Of a stretch of 64,000 nt of DNA, positions 16,776 through 25,351 are shown one piece after another. Position numbers and translations under genes: made by a program. Positions within the stretch are counted from its first letter, which is position 1, and each line of letters starts with the position of its first letter. The stretch is from Collinsella sp. (lineage in GTDB: Bacteria; Actinomycetota; Coriobacteriia; Coriobacteriales; Coriobacteriaceae). The stretch is from the NCBI GenBank assembly GCA_019414645.1, contig DXLP01000007.1, forward strand, positions 7,730 to 71,729. The letters run 5' to 3'. The notes under the pieces were generated by a model. It ran no database searches. It was not told the origin of the DNA and saw only the letters and a list, made by a program, of their open reading frames with translations.

Positions 16776-17576
16776 CTAGTACGGCTCAAACGAACCAATC
16801 ACTCGGGACGACAGTTCAGCGCCCGCCTTCATACACGCCGGAATATCAAGGCCATCGATCACGCCCTTGGTAAACCCGGCAATATACGAGTCGCCGGCAC
16901 CCACGGTGTTAACGACCTTCTCCGCCGGCACGATCCCGCACTCATAGAAGCGCTCACCGTCATAGGCAATGCTTCCCTTCTCACCAAGCGTGGCAACTGC
17001 CACCCGCGGTCCCAGCTCCTGTACGTGACGTACCCAATCACGCAGCTCCGGAGTGTCCTCTTCAAACGACATGAACGCATAGTCAACGTAGGGAAAATGG
17101 TTCTCGCAGGCATATTCGGGATCCTGGCTGAACACCGAGAAGTCCATAACCACCGTCTTGCCCGCATCATGCCATTCGGGCAGGAGGTCCAAACAATTGC
17201 CAAACAGGTCGGTGTGAATGATGTCATGTTCTAGGATAAACGCCCGGTCATCTTCATTCGGTCGATATGCCTCCATTACGCCATCGATTGCCTCGAGATG
17301 TACGCGATCGACGCCGTCTTTCAACGCCATGAGCATCACCGAGGTGTCGCCATCCTCCACCCGCAGATGTGAGATATCGAACCCCTCAGCGGCCAGCGCC
17401 TCCCTCATCTTGTCTCCGTACTCGTCCTTGCCGACAACCGACACGGCGGATACCGAAACGCCCATTCGTGCAAGATGGATACCCCAGTCAATGCCATTAC
17501 CAGTCGGATAGAACACGCCGATGTTTTGATAGACGTCCGCACAGCAAAAACCAGCTGCGCACGCTTTAATACCCAT
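16776..17576 (-). CDS. PfkB-family sugar kinase, FrlD-like (second copy)
   Basis: A 266-residue ribokinase-fold protein. It has the substrate-side pattern GNGIDWGIHLARMG and the C-terminal anion hole NTVGAGDSYIAGFTKG with the catalytic Asp. The ATG at 17576 has a GGAG site; the longer frame does not. It is clearly paralogous to the kinase encoded at 17698-18561 (same YVDYAFxSxxxD and GSIAYDGERFYE-type segments). FrlD kinases phosphorylate fructoselysine at O6. A hairpin separates it from the upstream copy, so it may be expressed less. Confidence 0.85.
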   Translation of the reverse strand: MGIKACAAGFCCADVYQNIGVFYPTGNGIDWGIHLARMGVSVSAVSVVGKDEYGDKMREALAAEGFDISHLRVEDGDTSVMLMALKDGVDRVHLEAIDGVMEAYRPNEDDRAFILEHDIIHTDLFGNCLDLLPEWHDAGKTVVMDFSVFSQDPEYACENHFPYVDYAFMSFEEDTPELRDWVRHVQELGPRVAVATLGEKGSIAYDGERFYECGIVPAEKVVNTVGAGDSYIAGFTKGVIDGLDIPACMKAGAELSSRVIGSFEPY

Positions 17577-17593
17577 GGTCTTCTCCAATGTTC

Positions 17594-17627
17594 AAAAGGG
17601 GACCCACCACATGGCGAGCCCCCTTTT
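17594..17627 (-). terminator. Internal operon hairpin between the two PfkB kinases
   Basis: Arms AAAAGGGG (17594-17601) and CCCCTTTT (17620-17627) form a hairpin ending in a T run on the minus strand. It lies in the 121-bp gap between the two kinase genes and may split or attenuate the operon. Confidence 0.65.
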
Positions 17628-17697
17628 CGCGTTTCGCTTATTGTTTTGCATCGGCTGTCCAAAGCCTCATAGCCAGACCGCCGTACGCTTTCTTAAG

Positions 17698-18561
17698 CTA
17701 TTCGACGATTGGTGCTCCGTGGCCCCAAGAACCTTCCATGCCGCACACGGTCGAGGCAAACCCGGCAGCAAAGTCGAGCGCGCGCTCGATGGCCTCGGCG
17801 CCATCCTCACCACGCTTAGCGGAATCGAGATAGCACATCAAAAACGAAGTGAGGAACGAGTCGCCCGCTCCCATGGTGTCCTTCATGTCCGTTACCGGTT
17901 TAGCCAGCTGGCGGTAATAACGCTCGCCGTCGTAAGCAATGCAGCCCTCGGCACCCGCCGTAGCCGACACAAAACGCGGACCCAGGCCCTTCACCCATGC
18001 CAGACGCTCGCGAATCTCGTCCTCACTCGCGGCATCCGCCGCACTAAAGAAGGCAAAATCGACGTAGGGTGCAATCTGCTCGTAGTACTCGTCGGTGGAG
18101 TCGTCCGAAAAGTCAAAAGAGACCGTGACGCCCGCAGCCTTCAGCTTGGGCAGCTCGCGCTCGGTAAAGCAATAGTTGCCCGAATGAACCACATCGAACT
18201 GCTTCATGTACGAAAGGTCAAAGCGATCGAGGACATAGCGCGCATCGCCACGGATACCGCCCTCGTTGGAGCCAAGGAAGACACGGTCACCGTCAACGAC
18301 GGTCACGCGAGCCGCTCCGTTCTCGCCAATCATCTGCTCACACTTGTCAAGCTCGATACCCTCATCCTCGAGGCTTGCAATGACATGCTCGGCAGCGGCG
18401 TCATTGCCAAAAATGCCCATGTATGCGGAGCGTGCGGCACCGCATTTCTTGGCATAAACGGCGAAGTTCACCGCGTTGCCGCCAGGATACATGGTGTGGA
18501 TATGCTCGTAGCGATCGACGACGTTGTCGCCAAATCCGAGCGCGTTAACGTTAAATGCCAT
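17698..18561 (-). CDS. PfkB-family sugar kinase, FrlD-like (first copy)
   Basis: The ATG at 18561 has AAGGA upstream; the longer open frame overlaps the deglycase gene and is rejected. The 287-residue ribokinase-fold protein shows GFGDNVVDRYEHIHTMYPGGNAVNFAVYAKKCG-type N-terminal motifs as in FrlD, and DTMGAGDSFLTSFLMCYLDS as the catalytic Asp/anion-hole block. It is 13 bp after the SIS deglycase. Together they fit a fructosamine route: kinase makes the 6-phosphate and deglycase splits it to glucose 6-phosphate and the free amine. Confidence 0.87.
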   Translation of the reverse strand: MAFNVNALGFGDNVVDRYEHIHTMYPGGNAVNFAVYAKKCGAARSAYMGIFGNDAAAEHVIASLEDEGIELDKCEQMIGENGAARVTVVDGDRVFLGSNEGGIRGDARYVLDRFDLSYMKQFDVVHSGNYCFTERELPKLKAAGVTVSFDFSDDSTDEYYEQIAPYVDFAFFSAADAASEDEIRERLAWVKGLGPRFVSATAGAEGCIAYDGERYYRQLAKPVTDMKDTMGAGDSFLTSFLMCYLDSAKRGEDGAEAIERALDFAAGFASTVCGMEGSWGHGAPIVE

Positions 18562-18574
18562 GGTATTTATCCTT

Positions 18575-19543
18575 CTAGTACTCGACGACGCCCATGTAGC
18601 GACGGAAATCGGGATCGTGATCAAACACCTTGCCGCGTGCGGCACGCAGCTCGCAGTTCATGGCGTAGAACAGCACCGGGTCCAGATAAGCACGGACGCT
18701 CGCCGGCACGGCTTCCATACCGTACTCCTTGGCATCGAGCACCATCAGCGTATCGGTATGCGTCTTAAGGAACGCCAGGGCGCGCTCGTCCATAGCACGG
18801 CACTCGCTGGAGCCCATCTGCAGGAAGTAAAAAACGCCATCCTGAGTAGCCTCGAAGGGGCCATGGAAGTACTCGGCAGAGTGAATGTAGCTGCAGTGCT
18901 GCCACTGCATCTCCATAAGAGAGCAGATAGCGAAACCGTAGGTCTGGCTAAAGTTGGGACCGCTGCCCAGAATATAGAAGAACTCGTGCTCCTGGCAAAG
19001 CTTGGCAAAGCGATCGCCCAGCTCGGCATTTACCTTCTCGCGTGCCGGGGGAAGAATCTTATCCATCTCGGCGATACCGGCATACATATCGGCAAGATCG
19101 GCGTAGCCCTCCTGCTGATCGAGCAGCTCTGCCGCAAGCGACAGCGAAATGCCAGCGGGGACCTCGGCCTGCGGCACGCCCTCGCCCCATGGGTAGACCC
19201 ACGTGGTCCACTTGCCGGAGTCAATCTTGGATCCAGCGTTGTCGGTCTGGGCGATCACCGTAGCGCCGGCAGCAAGGGCAATCTCGCAGCCCTCGACGAC
19301 CTCGGGGGTATTGCCGCTGTGGCTGCAAGCGATGACCAGGGACTTCTCGCCCAGACGACGCGGACGCATAATGTCGAATTCACGCGCGGTATAGATATAC
19401 GAAGTGAAGGTGGTAGCCTCGCGCTGCAGAAGCTCATGAGCCGGGATCAAATCGATCATGGAGCCACCGCAAGCAATCCAGTAGACGCTGTCGAACTTGC
19501 CCTTCTCGGCAATTGCCTCTTTAATCAGATCGTGTGCGTTCAT
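18575..19543 (-). CDS. SIS-domain sugar deglycase, FrlB-like
   Basis: Start at 19543 because AAAGGA precedes it. The 322-residue protein has two SIS domains: WIACGGSMIDLIPAHELL with CSHSGNTPEVVEGCEIAL, then ILGSGPNFSQTYGFAICSLMEMQW and HSAEYFHGPFEAT in the second. The last motif, with its Glu and His, is typical of FrlB/GfrF-type fructosamine-6-phosphate deglycases. FrlB converts fructoselysine 6-phosphate to lysine and glucose 6-phosphate. The adjacent FrlD-like kinase and FrlC-like epimerase support this, but the amine part (which amino acid or dipeptide) is unknown. Confidence 0.85.
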   Translation of the reverse strand: MNAHDLIKEAIAEKGKFDSVYWIACGGSMIDLIPAHELLQREATTFTSYIYTAREFDIMRPRRLGEKSLVIACSHSGNTPEVVEGCEIALAAGATVIAQTDNAGSKIDSGKWTTWVYPWGEGVPQAEVPAGISLSLAAELLDQQEGYADLADMYAGIAEMDKILPPAREKVNAELGDRFAKLCQEHEFFYILGSGPNFSQTYGFAICSLMEMQWQHCSYIHSAEYFHGPFEATQDGVFYFLQMGSSECRAMDERALAFLKTHTDTLMVLDAKEYGMEAVPASVRAYLDPVLFYAMNCELRAARGKVFDHDPDFRRYMGVVEY

Positions 19544-19605
19544 ATCCAGTTCCTTTCTTGTTTGGCCCGCAATCAATGACGTTGGTTGCGTGGCCGATGG
19601 TTGTT

Positions 19606-20457
19606 TTAGTCAATCAGATATTTCTCGAATGCGGCCATGTTCTTGGCATCTGCGGCCGCCGGGTCATCGTAGTAACGACCGTCCGTGATTTCCTGGCCCA
19701 GCATGCCGTCGAAACCATGGGCGTTGAGCGTGGCGACGAAGGCGTCCATATCGTGCTTGCCATCGCCCCACACCAGATGGCCATACGGGTCACCGTCGAT
19801 AAAGTGCATCTCGTGAATTGCCCCATCGCCAAAGGCGGCAAACCAGTCCTCGAGCGTCTCGCCTGCGACGCCCATCGCGGTTGTATCAACCATGGGCTGT
19901 AAGTACGGGCTCGCGACCTCGTCAATCATGCGCTTCGCATCGGAAACCGTCGTCACGAGGTTGCTCTCCTCGGGACGCAGGCTTTCCATCGTAAGCACCA
20001 GACCGTGCTCGCCGGCATACTCCGCCAGAATGGACAAGTGCTCGCGGCTGCGCTTCCAGGCTTCCTCGCGGTCCTCGTCCCAGTCGCCCCAGCCCGAGTT
20101 GATGGACATACGGTCGCACCCAAGTACCTCGGCAAGTTCAATGCCGTGTTTAAAGTACGCCAGGCTGCGCTGTTCATGCAGCGGCTTGCGTGCGCAGTAC
20201 TGCCAAGGATAGACAACATTCTCGGGGCACAGAGTACGATACCTAAGCCCACGGTCTGCAGCCTTTTTCGCCAGGACCTCAGCCTCAAAGTAGCCCGTAT
20301 GGTCGAGCGTCACATGCGGCTCTGCACACCACAGCTCAATAGACTCAAAGCCCAAGCGCTGCTGCACATCAAGGAAGTAATCGAGCGACCACATGATGTA
20401 GTGGATATTCATGCCCGCAATCTGCTCGCGACGCAGCGTCGGTTTGGATTCAGACAT
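19606..20457 (-). CDS. Sugar phosphate isomerase/epimerase, FrlC-like
   Basis: A 283-residue AP-endonuclease-2-type TIM barrel. It shows LGFESIELWCAEPHV, MESLRPEESNLV, the metal ligand region MVDTTAMGVAGE and the terminal EMHFIDGDPYGHLVWGDGKHDM. The pattern matches the xylose isomerase-like family that includes FrlC (fructoselysine/psicoselysine 3-epimerase). It starts 1 bp after the YtcJ-like gene, so it is co-translated. The likely role is to bring C3-epimeric Amadori substrates into the route. Confidence 0.85.
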   Translation of the reverse strand: MSESKPTLRREQIAGMNIHYIMWSLDYFLDVQQRLGFESIELWCAEPHVTLDHTGYFEAEVLAKKAADRGLRYRTLCPENVVYPWQYCARKPLHEQRSLAYFKHGIELAEVLGCDRMSINSGWGDWDEDREEAWKRSREHLSILAEYAGEHGLVLTMESLRPEESNLVTTVSDAKRMIDEVASPYLQPMVDTTAMGVAGETLEDWFAAFGDGAIHEMHFIDGDPYGHLVWGDGKHDMDAFVATLNAHGFDGMLGQEITDGRYYDDPAAADAKNMAAFEKYLID

Positions 20458-20458
20458 C

Positions 20459-22042
20459 TTATGCCTCCTTATTTCGATCGAACACGATTTGTCCGTCCGA
20501 CATCGTCATATCAACCGCAAGATCGCGTGCGTCGCGATAATCGAGGTCGAACACATCCCGATCGAGCACGCAGATATCGGCAAGCTTGCCAACCTCAAGC
20601 GTACCCAGCTCGTCTTCGCGCATCAGATCGTACGCGCCCCCGGCAGTCCAAGCGCGCAAGAGCTCGACAAGCGTCAGCGTGTTGACCTCATTCACGGGCA
20701 GTCCGTCGGCGAAGAATCCACCGCACGCGCTGTATATTGACTCGCCCAGGCTCGGAATCAGCAGTGGCAAATCCGTTCCACAGCACACTGTGCATCCGGA
20801 ATCTTCCATGCCGCGGCGATTCCAGCTGTGCAAAAGTCGCGTCTCGCCAATTTGTCGACGCATCATCGACAGGCAATCCTCGCGCCGGTCCAGCGTCAGA
20901 ATCTGCGGATAGACCTCGCAAATTCCACCTAACTTGCCAAACTCGACAAGATCGGTCGGGTCAGAGTTCTCGAGATCGGTAATCGCATGGCGGCGAAGCA
21001 TCCGTCCATGCTCGTCTCGAGGCAGCGAGGCATAGAGCGTCACGGTGCGACGAACGGCGCCATCGCCCTGGCAATGCAAGGAATATCGGAAGCCGTCAGC
21101 ATCAATTGCACGCAGCTCGCTTTCAATCAGATCCCACTCTGGCTCCTCGACGACCGTCTTGCCGGCAGCGCCCGCATCGGCCGTATCCTCATAGGGGTCA
21201 ATCATCTCGGCAAGCCCCGCCCATACGCCGCGATCGGTCATACGGTTGAAGCCAGAAAAACGAACGAACGGTCCCCGGAAGCGCTCTCGTGCCTCGCGAG
21301 CATATGCCAGATTTGCACCAGCGCCCACCGGCTGCGACATCATAGAGACGCGAACCGTCAGCTCGCCAGATTCCTCACGGCGAGCCATTTCGTCGGCAAA
21401 GCCGTAGTAGTCATCAAACGCCATCTCCTTGATGGCGGTAACGCCGCGCTCGTTAAGCATGCTCATGTAGTTCGAATACCCCGCGCGCACCTCGGGCAAC
21501 GCGAGGAAATCGCTCATCATGCGCCAGATCTTCTCGGCATAGCACGCCTGCGGTGTAAAACCGTATCGCGCACTGGCGGCAGCATTGAGAACGCAGGTCT
21601 CCGCGCCCGGTGTAAAGCAGACGACAGGGATATCACCAAAAAACTCGTCAAACACAGCTGCCGTATTTGCGTTCTCGGCATCCGATGCCAACGTTTCGGA
21701 TAGGTTGTGGCCAAAAGCCGCCGCGCAATCCGGATGATCTTCTTTCCATGCACGCAAGAGCGACACGGCCTCTTTGGCATCATCGATGCCGGACAGATCA
21801 GACCCCAACGTCCGCAGCGCCCAGCCTGTATAGAAGGTATGTACATCGATCAGACCAGGCATGACGGTGCGGTCGCCCAGATCAACTACCTCGTCCGCCT
21901 GGGTCAAATACGAAGCCACCTCACACTTGGTGCCAACCGCCTCAATTCGATTGCCACGGACCGCTACGAAACCTTCAAACGGCAGGTCCCCCGTACCGGT
22001 AAAGACGCTCTTAGACGTCAGGACCGTCAAACGATCAGACAT
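20459..22042 (-). CDS. YtcJ-like metal-dependent amidohydrolase (Amidohydro_3)
   Basis: The ATG at 22042 has AGGTGG 5 bases upstream. The 527-residue protein carries VVDLGDRTVMPGLIDVHTFY (the usual HxH is changed to DVHT), FRYSLHCQGDGAVRRTV, and the C-terminal RAWTAGGAYDLMREDELG with LEVGKLADICVLD typical of YtcJ-type enzymes. Family members hydrolyse amide or urea bonds of small molecules. In this operon it could release the sugar-bearing amine from an amide or acyl form. It is followed after 1 bp by the epimerase. Confidence 0.82.
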   Translation of the reverse strand: MSDRLTVLTSKSVFTGTGDLPFEGFVAVRGNRIEAVGTKCEVASYLTQADEVVDLGDRTVMPGLIDVHTFYTGWALRTLGSDLSGIDDAKEAVSLLRAWKEDHPDCAAAFGHNLSETLASDAENANTAAVFDEFFGDIPVVCFTPGAETCVLNAAASARYGFTPQACYAEKIWRMMSDFLALPEVRAGYSNYMSMLNERGVTAIKEMAFDDYYGFADEMARREESGELTVRVSMMSQPVGAGANLAYAREARERFRGPFVRFSGFNRMTDRGVWAGLAEMIDPYEDTADAGAAGKTVVEEPEWDLIESELRAIDADGFRYSLHCQGDGAVRRTVTLYASLPRDEHGRMLRRHAITDLENSDPTDLVEFGKLGGICEVYPQILTLDRREDCLSMMRRQIGETRLLHSWNRRGMEDSGCTVCCGTDLPLLIPSLGESIYSACGGFFADGLPVNEVNTLTLVELLRAWTAGGAYDLMREDELGTLEVGKLADICVLDRDVFDLDYRDARDLAVDMTMSDGQIVFDRNKEA

Positions 22043-22051
22043 CACAACCAC

Positions 22052-23515
22052 CTACACCGGAAGCATGCCAGAAATTGCCGTTACGATCAGGCCAAACACG
22101 ACCATGAAGATGAAGAACTTCCAAATGGTCTTCCACCATTGGCCAAACGAAATCTTAGCCACGGCAAGGCCGGCGACCGTCATACCCGCCACGGGGCTGA
22201 TGGTGTTGATGGTCTGGTTGGCAAACTGGAGCGCGGTGACGGCCGCCTCGGGATTGAGGCCCATGAGCTCGGTCAGGGGGCCCATAACGGGCATGGTGAG
22301 CGCCGCCAGGCCAGAACTCGAGGGAACCAGCAAAGAGAGCAGGCCAAGGACGATATACATAAACGTGGTGTAGACGGCGGCGGGTGCACCGGCAAGCGCA
22401 GTAGCGAGCGCCTGGAGGATGGTGTCGATGATCATGCCGCCCTCGGCGATGACCAGAATACCGCGAGCGATACCGATAACGATGGCAGCGTACGCAAAGT
22501 CGGCAAGACCCTTAACGAACTCCTCTGCGATCGTCTGCTGGTCAAGACCGCCCAGGATACCGGCAAGCAAGCCCATGCCAAGGAACACGGCGGAAATCTC
22601 ATTCATGTACCAGCCCTGGGTAACAAGACCCCAGACGATAATGCCCATACCGCAAGCAAAATCGATAAGCACGAGCTTCTGACGGATAGTGAACTCTTCC
22701 TCGATGGAGGCATCGGTCACGGAAAACTCAATACGCTTGAGCTTATCGTCCTCGTACACAATGGACGACTCGGGGTTTTTCTTGACGCGCATGGCGTAGC
22801 GCATGGCCCATGCGATACCGACGGCAGTGAAGATGACCCAAGAAACGGCACGCAGCCACAGTTGCGGATTACCCTCGATGCCAATGATGCCTTGGGCGAT
22901 CAAAACATTAAACGGGTCGATGGTCGAAGCACAATATCCCAGGTTAGGACCAAGGAAGCAGATGATGAATGCCGTCATCGAGTCATAACCGATACCCATC
23001 ATGATGGGAATGAAGATGGCATAGAACGGCAGGGCTTCCTCAGACATACCAAACGTAGTGCCGCAAATGGACAGCAATGTCATCGTGATGGGGATGATGA
23101 GGATGTCCTTGTTCTTGAGCTTTTTAATCACACGGCTCATGCCGGCATTCAAAGCGTTGGTCTTGGTGATGATTGCGAACGATCCGCCAATCAATAAGAC
23201 GAACGCAACGACATCGGCAGCCTCCTGGATGCCCTTGGTGGGCGCTTGCAGGACCGCGAAGATATCTTGACCCAGATTGATGGTCTCGCCGGTCTCGGAA
23301 TCGGTGTAGTTCTTATCGACCTGTTCATAGGTTCCAGCAACGGCGACTTCACGCTCGCCCGCCGCTGTCGAAATTGTCTTGCGCTGATACTGACCAGAGG
23401 GAACGATCCAAGTCAGGACCGCAAAGACAACGATCAGCAAGAACATGATCGTATAGACATGCGGTAATTTGAACTTAAAACGTCTGTTTGTCTTCTTCGC
23501 CTTCGTATCTGACAT
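22052..23515 (-). CDS. YfcC-family transporter
   Basis: Start chosen at 23515 with GGAGG upstream. The 487-residue protein has about twelve membrane segments beginning at KLPHVYTIMFLLIVVFAVLT and the repeated motifs DVVAFVLLIGGSFAIITKTNA and the C-terminal LVPSSSGLAALTMPVMGPL, typical of the YfcC family of the ion transporter superfamily. Members are thought to move amino acids or peptides. It is the first gene of the catabolic operon and probably imports the glycated or amidated substrate. Confidence 0.87.
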   Translation of the reverse strand: MSDTKAKKTNRRFKFKLPHVYTIMFLLIVVFAVLTWIVPSGQYQRKTISTAAGEREVAVAGTYEQVDKNYTDSETGETINLGQDIFAVLQAPTKGIQEAADVVAFVLLIGGSFAIITKTNALNAGMSRVIKKLKNKDILIIPITMTLLSICGTTFGMSEEALPFYAIFIPIMMGIGYDSMTAFIICFLGPNLGYCASTIDPFNVLIAQGIIGIEGNPQLWLRAVSWVIFTAVGIAWAMRYAMRVKKNPESSIVYEDDKLKRIEFSVTDASIEEEFTIRQKLVLIDFACGMGIIVWGLVTQGWYMNEISAVFLGMGLLAGILGGLDQQTIAEEFVKGLADFAYAAIVIGIARGILVIAEGGMIIDTILQALATALAGAPAAVYTTFMYIVLGLLSLLVPSSSGLAALTMPVMGPLTELMGLNPEAAVTALQFANQTINTISPVAGMTVAGLAVAKISFGQWWKTIWKFFIFMVVFGLIVTAISGMLPV

Positions 23516-23575
23516 AGATACCTCCAAAGAACTCGAGACTGCATCGCATCTCGCTTCAACGCTTGCACAAGGCAA

Positions 23576-23594
23576 ACGTTCTATGACGTTCTAT
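23576..23594. promoter_or_regulatory. Direct repeat upstream of the catabolic operon
   Basis: ACGTTCTAT occurs twice (23576-23584 and 23586-23594), spaced exactly 10 bp, one helical turn. It lies about 60 bp before yfcC and includes TATAGA-type -10 sequences on the minus strand. It is the best candidate binding site for the GntR regulator. Confidence 0.45.
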
Positions 23595-23685
23595 AGATTA
23601 CCAGCAGCTTTTCTCGTCATCAAGATAATTTCAAACTGATTGCCGCAACGCGGTTGAACGGTTGCGTTTGCGCCGTGAACGGTAT

Positions 23686-23721
23686 GGAAACGCCCGGTGA
23701 GATGATCCACCGGGCGTCTCC
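23686..23721 (-). terminator. Terminator of the gntR gene
   Basis: CGCCCGGTG (23691-23699) pairs with CACCGGGCG (23708-23716), extended by GGA/TCC pairs. It follows the GntR stop by 12 bp. Confidence 0.75.
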
Positions 23722-23733
23722 ATTCGCAATGTC

Positions 23734-24477
23734 CTAGATGTCAAAAACGTAGCGAGACCCAACGATCCGCTGACGACCGATGATAAACGGCCGCCGCTGC
23801 TCATCAAAGAAGAAGGCTTCCATATAAAACAAGGGTTCGCCAACGGGAACCGCCAGCAACCGAGCGACCTCGGGCGATGCGCACGCGATCTCGAGCGTGC
23901 ACGGGTCGGTAAACGCAGGCGTCCGCCCCGTCCGGTTGCGCACGAACTCAAAAATGGATTGGTTAGATAGAGGCGCCGTTGATAGATAGGCGTTGTCCTC
24001 GTAAACGTATATGTTGTTCTCAAGCATGACAGGGACGCCATCGGCAGTACGCACGCGCTCAACGCAAATCAAGTCAGTTCCAACGGGAACACCAAAGAAC
24101 TGTGCTTCGGTGGAATCCGCCGGCAGTATCTTTCTCGAAATGACACACGCCCCCGGTTCCATTCCGTTAGCGCGGCATGCGTCCGAAAAACTCTGGACGT
24201 CATCCTTCTGGCGAATCTTGCGCTTGAGCTTGGGGGCATTGACAAACGTGCCTTTCCCCTGTCGCTTCGTTAGATAGCCCTGTTGGACGAGCTCCTCAAT
24301 AGCGCGTCGCACGGTAACGCGGCCAACTTTATAGCTCTCAGCCAATTCGAATTCGTTGGGTATCCGCGCACCTGCCTTGTAGGCACCGGAGTTGATTTCG
24401 TTTTTAATGATATCAATGACCTGTTGGTACAGCGGTATCGCTGCTTTACCGTCAGTTAGCCCTTCAGTCGGTGGCAT
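23734..24477 (-). CDS. GntR/HutC-family regulator (UTRA domain)
   Basis: The 247-residue protein has an N-terminal winged helix (IPLYQQVIDIIKNEINSGAY, then RIPNEFELAESYKVGRVTVR and GYLTKRQGKGTFV) and a C-terminal UTRA ligand-binding domain (residues about 95-245). This architecture equals FrlR, the fructoselysine regulator of E. coli, and other sugar-amine sensors. It lies upstream of the operon on the same strand with its own terminator. A phosphorylated sugar-amine as inducer is inference. Confidence 0.9.
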   Translation of the reverse strand: MPPTEGLTDGKAAIPLYQQVIDIIKNEINSGAYKAGARIPNEFELAESYKVGRVTVRRAIEELVQQGYLTKRQGKGTFVNAPKLKRKIRQKDDVQSFSDACRANGMEPGACVISRKILPADSTEAQFFGVPVGTDLICVERVRTADGVPVMLENNIYVYEDNAYLSTAPLSNQSIFEFVRNRTGRTPAFTDPCTLEIACASPEVARLLAVPVGEPLFYMEAFFFDEQRRPFIIGRQRIVGSRYVFDI

Positions 24478-24508
24478 ATACCCTCTCCCAGCGCAATTAC
24501 GTCTAAAA

Positions 24509-24543
24509 CGGGCTTAAGGGCATTCAACAAGTCCTTAAGCCCG
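24509..24543 (-). terminator. Terminator of the HAD phosphatase gene
   Basis: Perfect 11-bp arms CGGGCTTAAGG and CCTTAAGCCCG with TTTTAG following on the minus strand, 85 bp after the HAD stop and just before gntR. Confidence 0.8.
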
Positions 24544-24627
24544 CATTAGCTTAAAGTATGCTAGGTGTCGCACCAAAATGTCGGGTATTTACTCATCGGA
24601 CCCGAAAAACGCGCAACTAACGCGCTC

Positions 24628-25287
24628 TTACGCGAGTTCCAGCAGGTCCGGCAGCTGATCGATAATCTTATCCGCGGCGTCCTGACTAAAGCCAAAGCGC
24701 TCCTCGCGCTTGGCGATGACTGTCAGACCGGCGCGCTTGCCGGCAGTGATGCCAGGCACCGAATCCTCAACGCAGCAGCAGCGATTCGCGGGCAGCCCCA
24801 GCAGGTCCAGCGCATGCAGGTAGATGTCGGGCTCGGGCTTACTCTCCTTAAACTGCTCGCCGCTCACCACATACTCAAAGGCATCCGACAGCCCGCACGC
24901 GTTGAGCACTTCCTCGATGCTATCCATGGGAGACGAGCTGGCAAGCGCCACGCGAACGCCACGGCGCGGCAGCTCTCGAATCGTATCCACAGCGCCTGGG
25001 TTAATCAAAGCCTGATAGTCGCGCGGACGCTTATGCGCCCACTCGTCCCAACGGGCCAACGCTTCCTCGCCAGTGAAATGCCCCTTACCGGCGCGCTCAA
25101 ACCAATCGACCAGCATATGCAGGAAGAACTGATGCGAGGTACCGACTTGCCCATTCAACTCCTCTTGAGTCAGGTTAAGCCCAAGCTCCTTGGCAAACGC
25201 GGCAGTCTCGCCCAGGTAGTAATACTCGGTATCGACAATGACACCGTCCATGTCAAAGATAACGGCGTCGAACGGAAATGCGGACAC
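24628..25287 (-). CDS. HAD-superfamily phosphatase (beta-PGM/GPP-like)
   Basis: I chose the GTG at 25287 because AGGGAGGG lies just before it, while the longer frame begins inside the terminator of the next gene. The 219-residue protein has motif I FDMDGVIVDTE, motif II ALASSSPMDSIEEVL and a C-terminal CVEDSVPGITAGKRAG. These are the DxDxV/T, Ser and Asp/Lys sites of subfamily I HAD hydrolases with an alpha-helical cap, such as beta-phosphoglucomutase or sugar phosphatases. The exact substrate is unknown. Confidence 0.88.
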   Translation of the reverse strand: MSAFPFDAVIFDMDGVIVDTEYYYLGETAAFAKELGLNLTQEELNGQVGTSHQFFLHMLVDWFERAGKGHFTGEEALARWDEWAHKRPRDYQALINPGAVDTIRELPRRGVRVALASSSPMDSIEEVLNACGLSDAFEYVVSGEQFKESKPEPDIYLHALDLLGLPANRCCCVEDSVPGITAGKRAGLTVIAKREERFGFSQDAADKIIDQLPDLLELA

Positions 25288-25302
25288 GGCACCCTCCCTA
25301 AC

Positions 25303-25328
25303 AAAAGGGCGCCCGCAAGCAGGCGCCC
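25303..25328 (-). terminator. Terminator of the Cof-type phosphatase gene
   Basis: GGGCGCC (25307-25313) and GGCGCCC (25322-25328) form the stem; the minus strand continues with CTTTTGTT. It sits 24 bp after the Cof-type stop. Confidence 0.85.
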
Positions 25329-25351
25329 AAACCATGCATTAATCGGCGATT

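Noticed and set aside
21707..23197. 496-codon plus-strand frame
   Set aside because: Antisense to the amidohydrolase and transporter genes; composition rich in H, D, R and N, no family.
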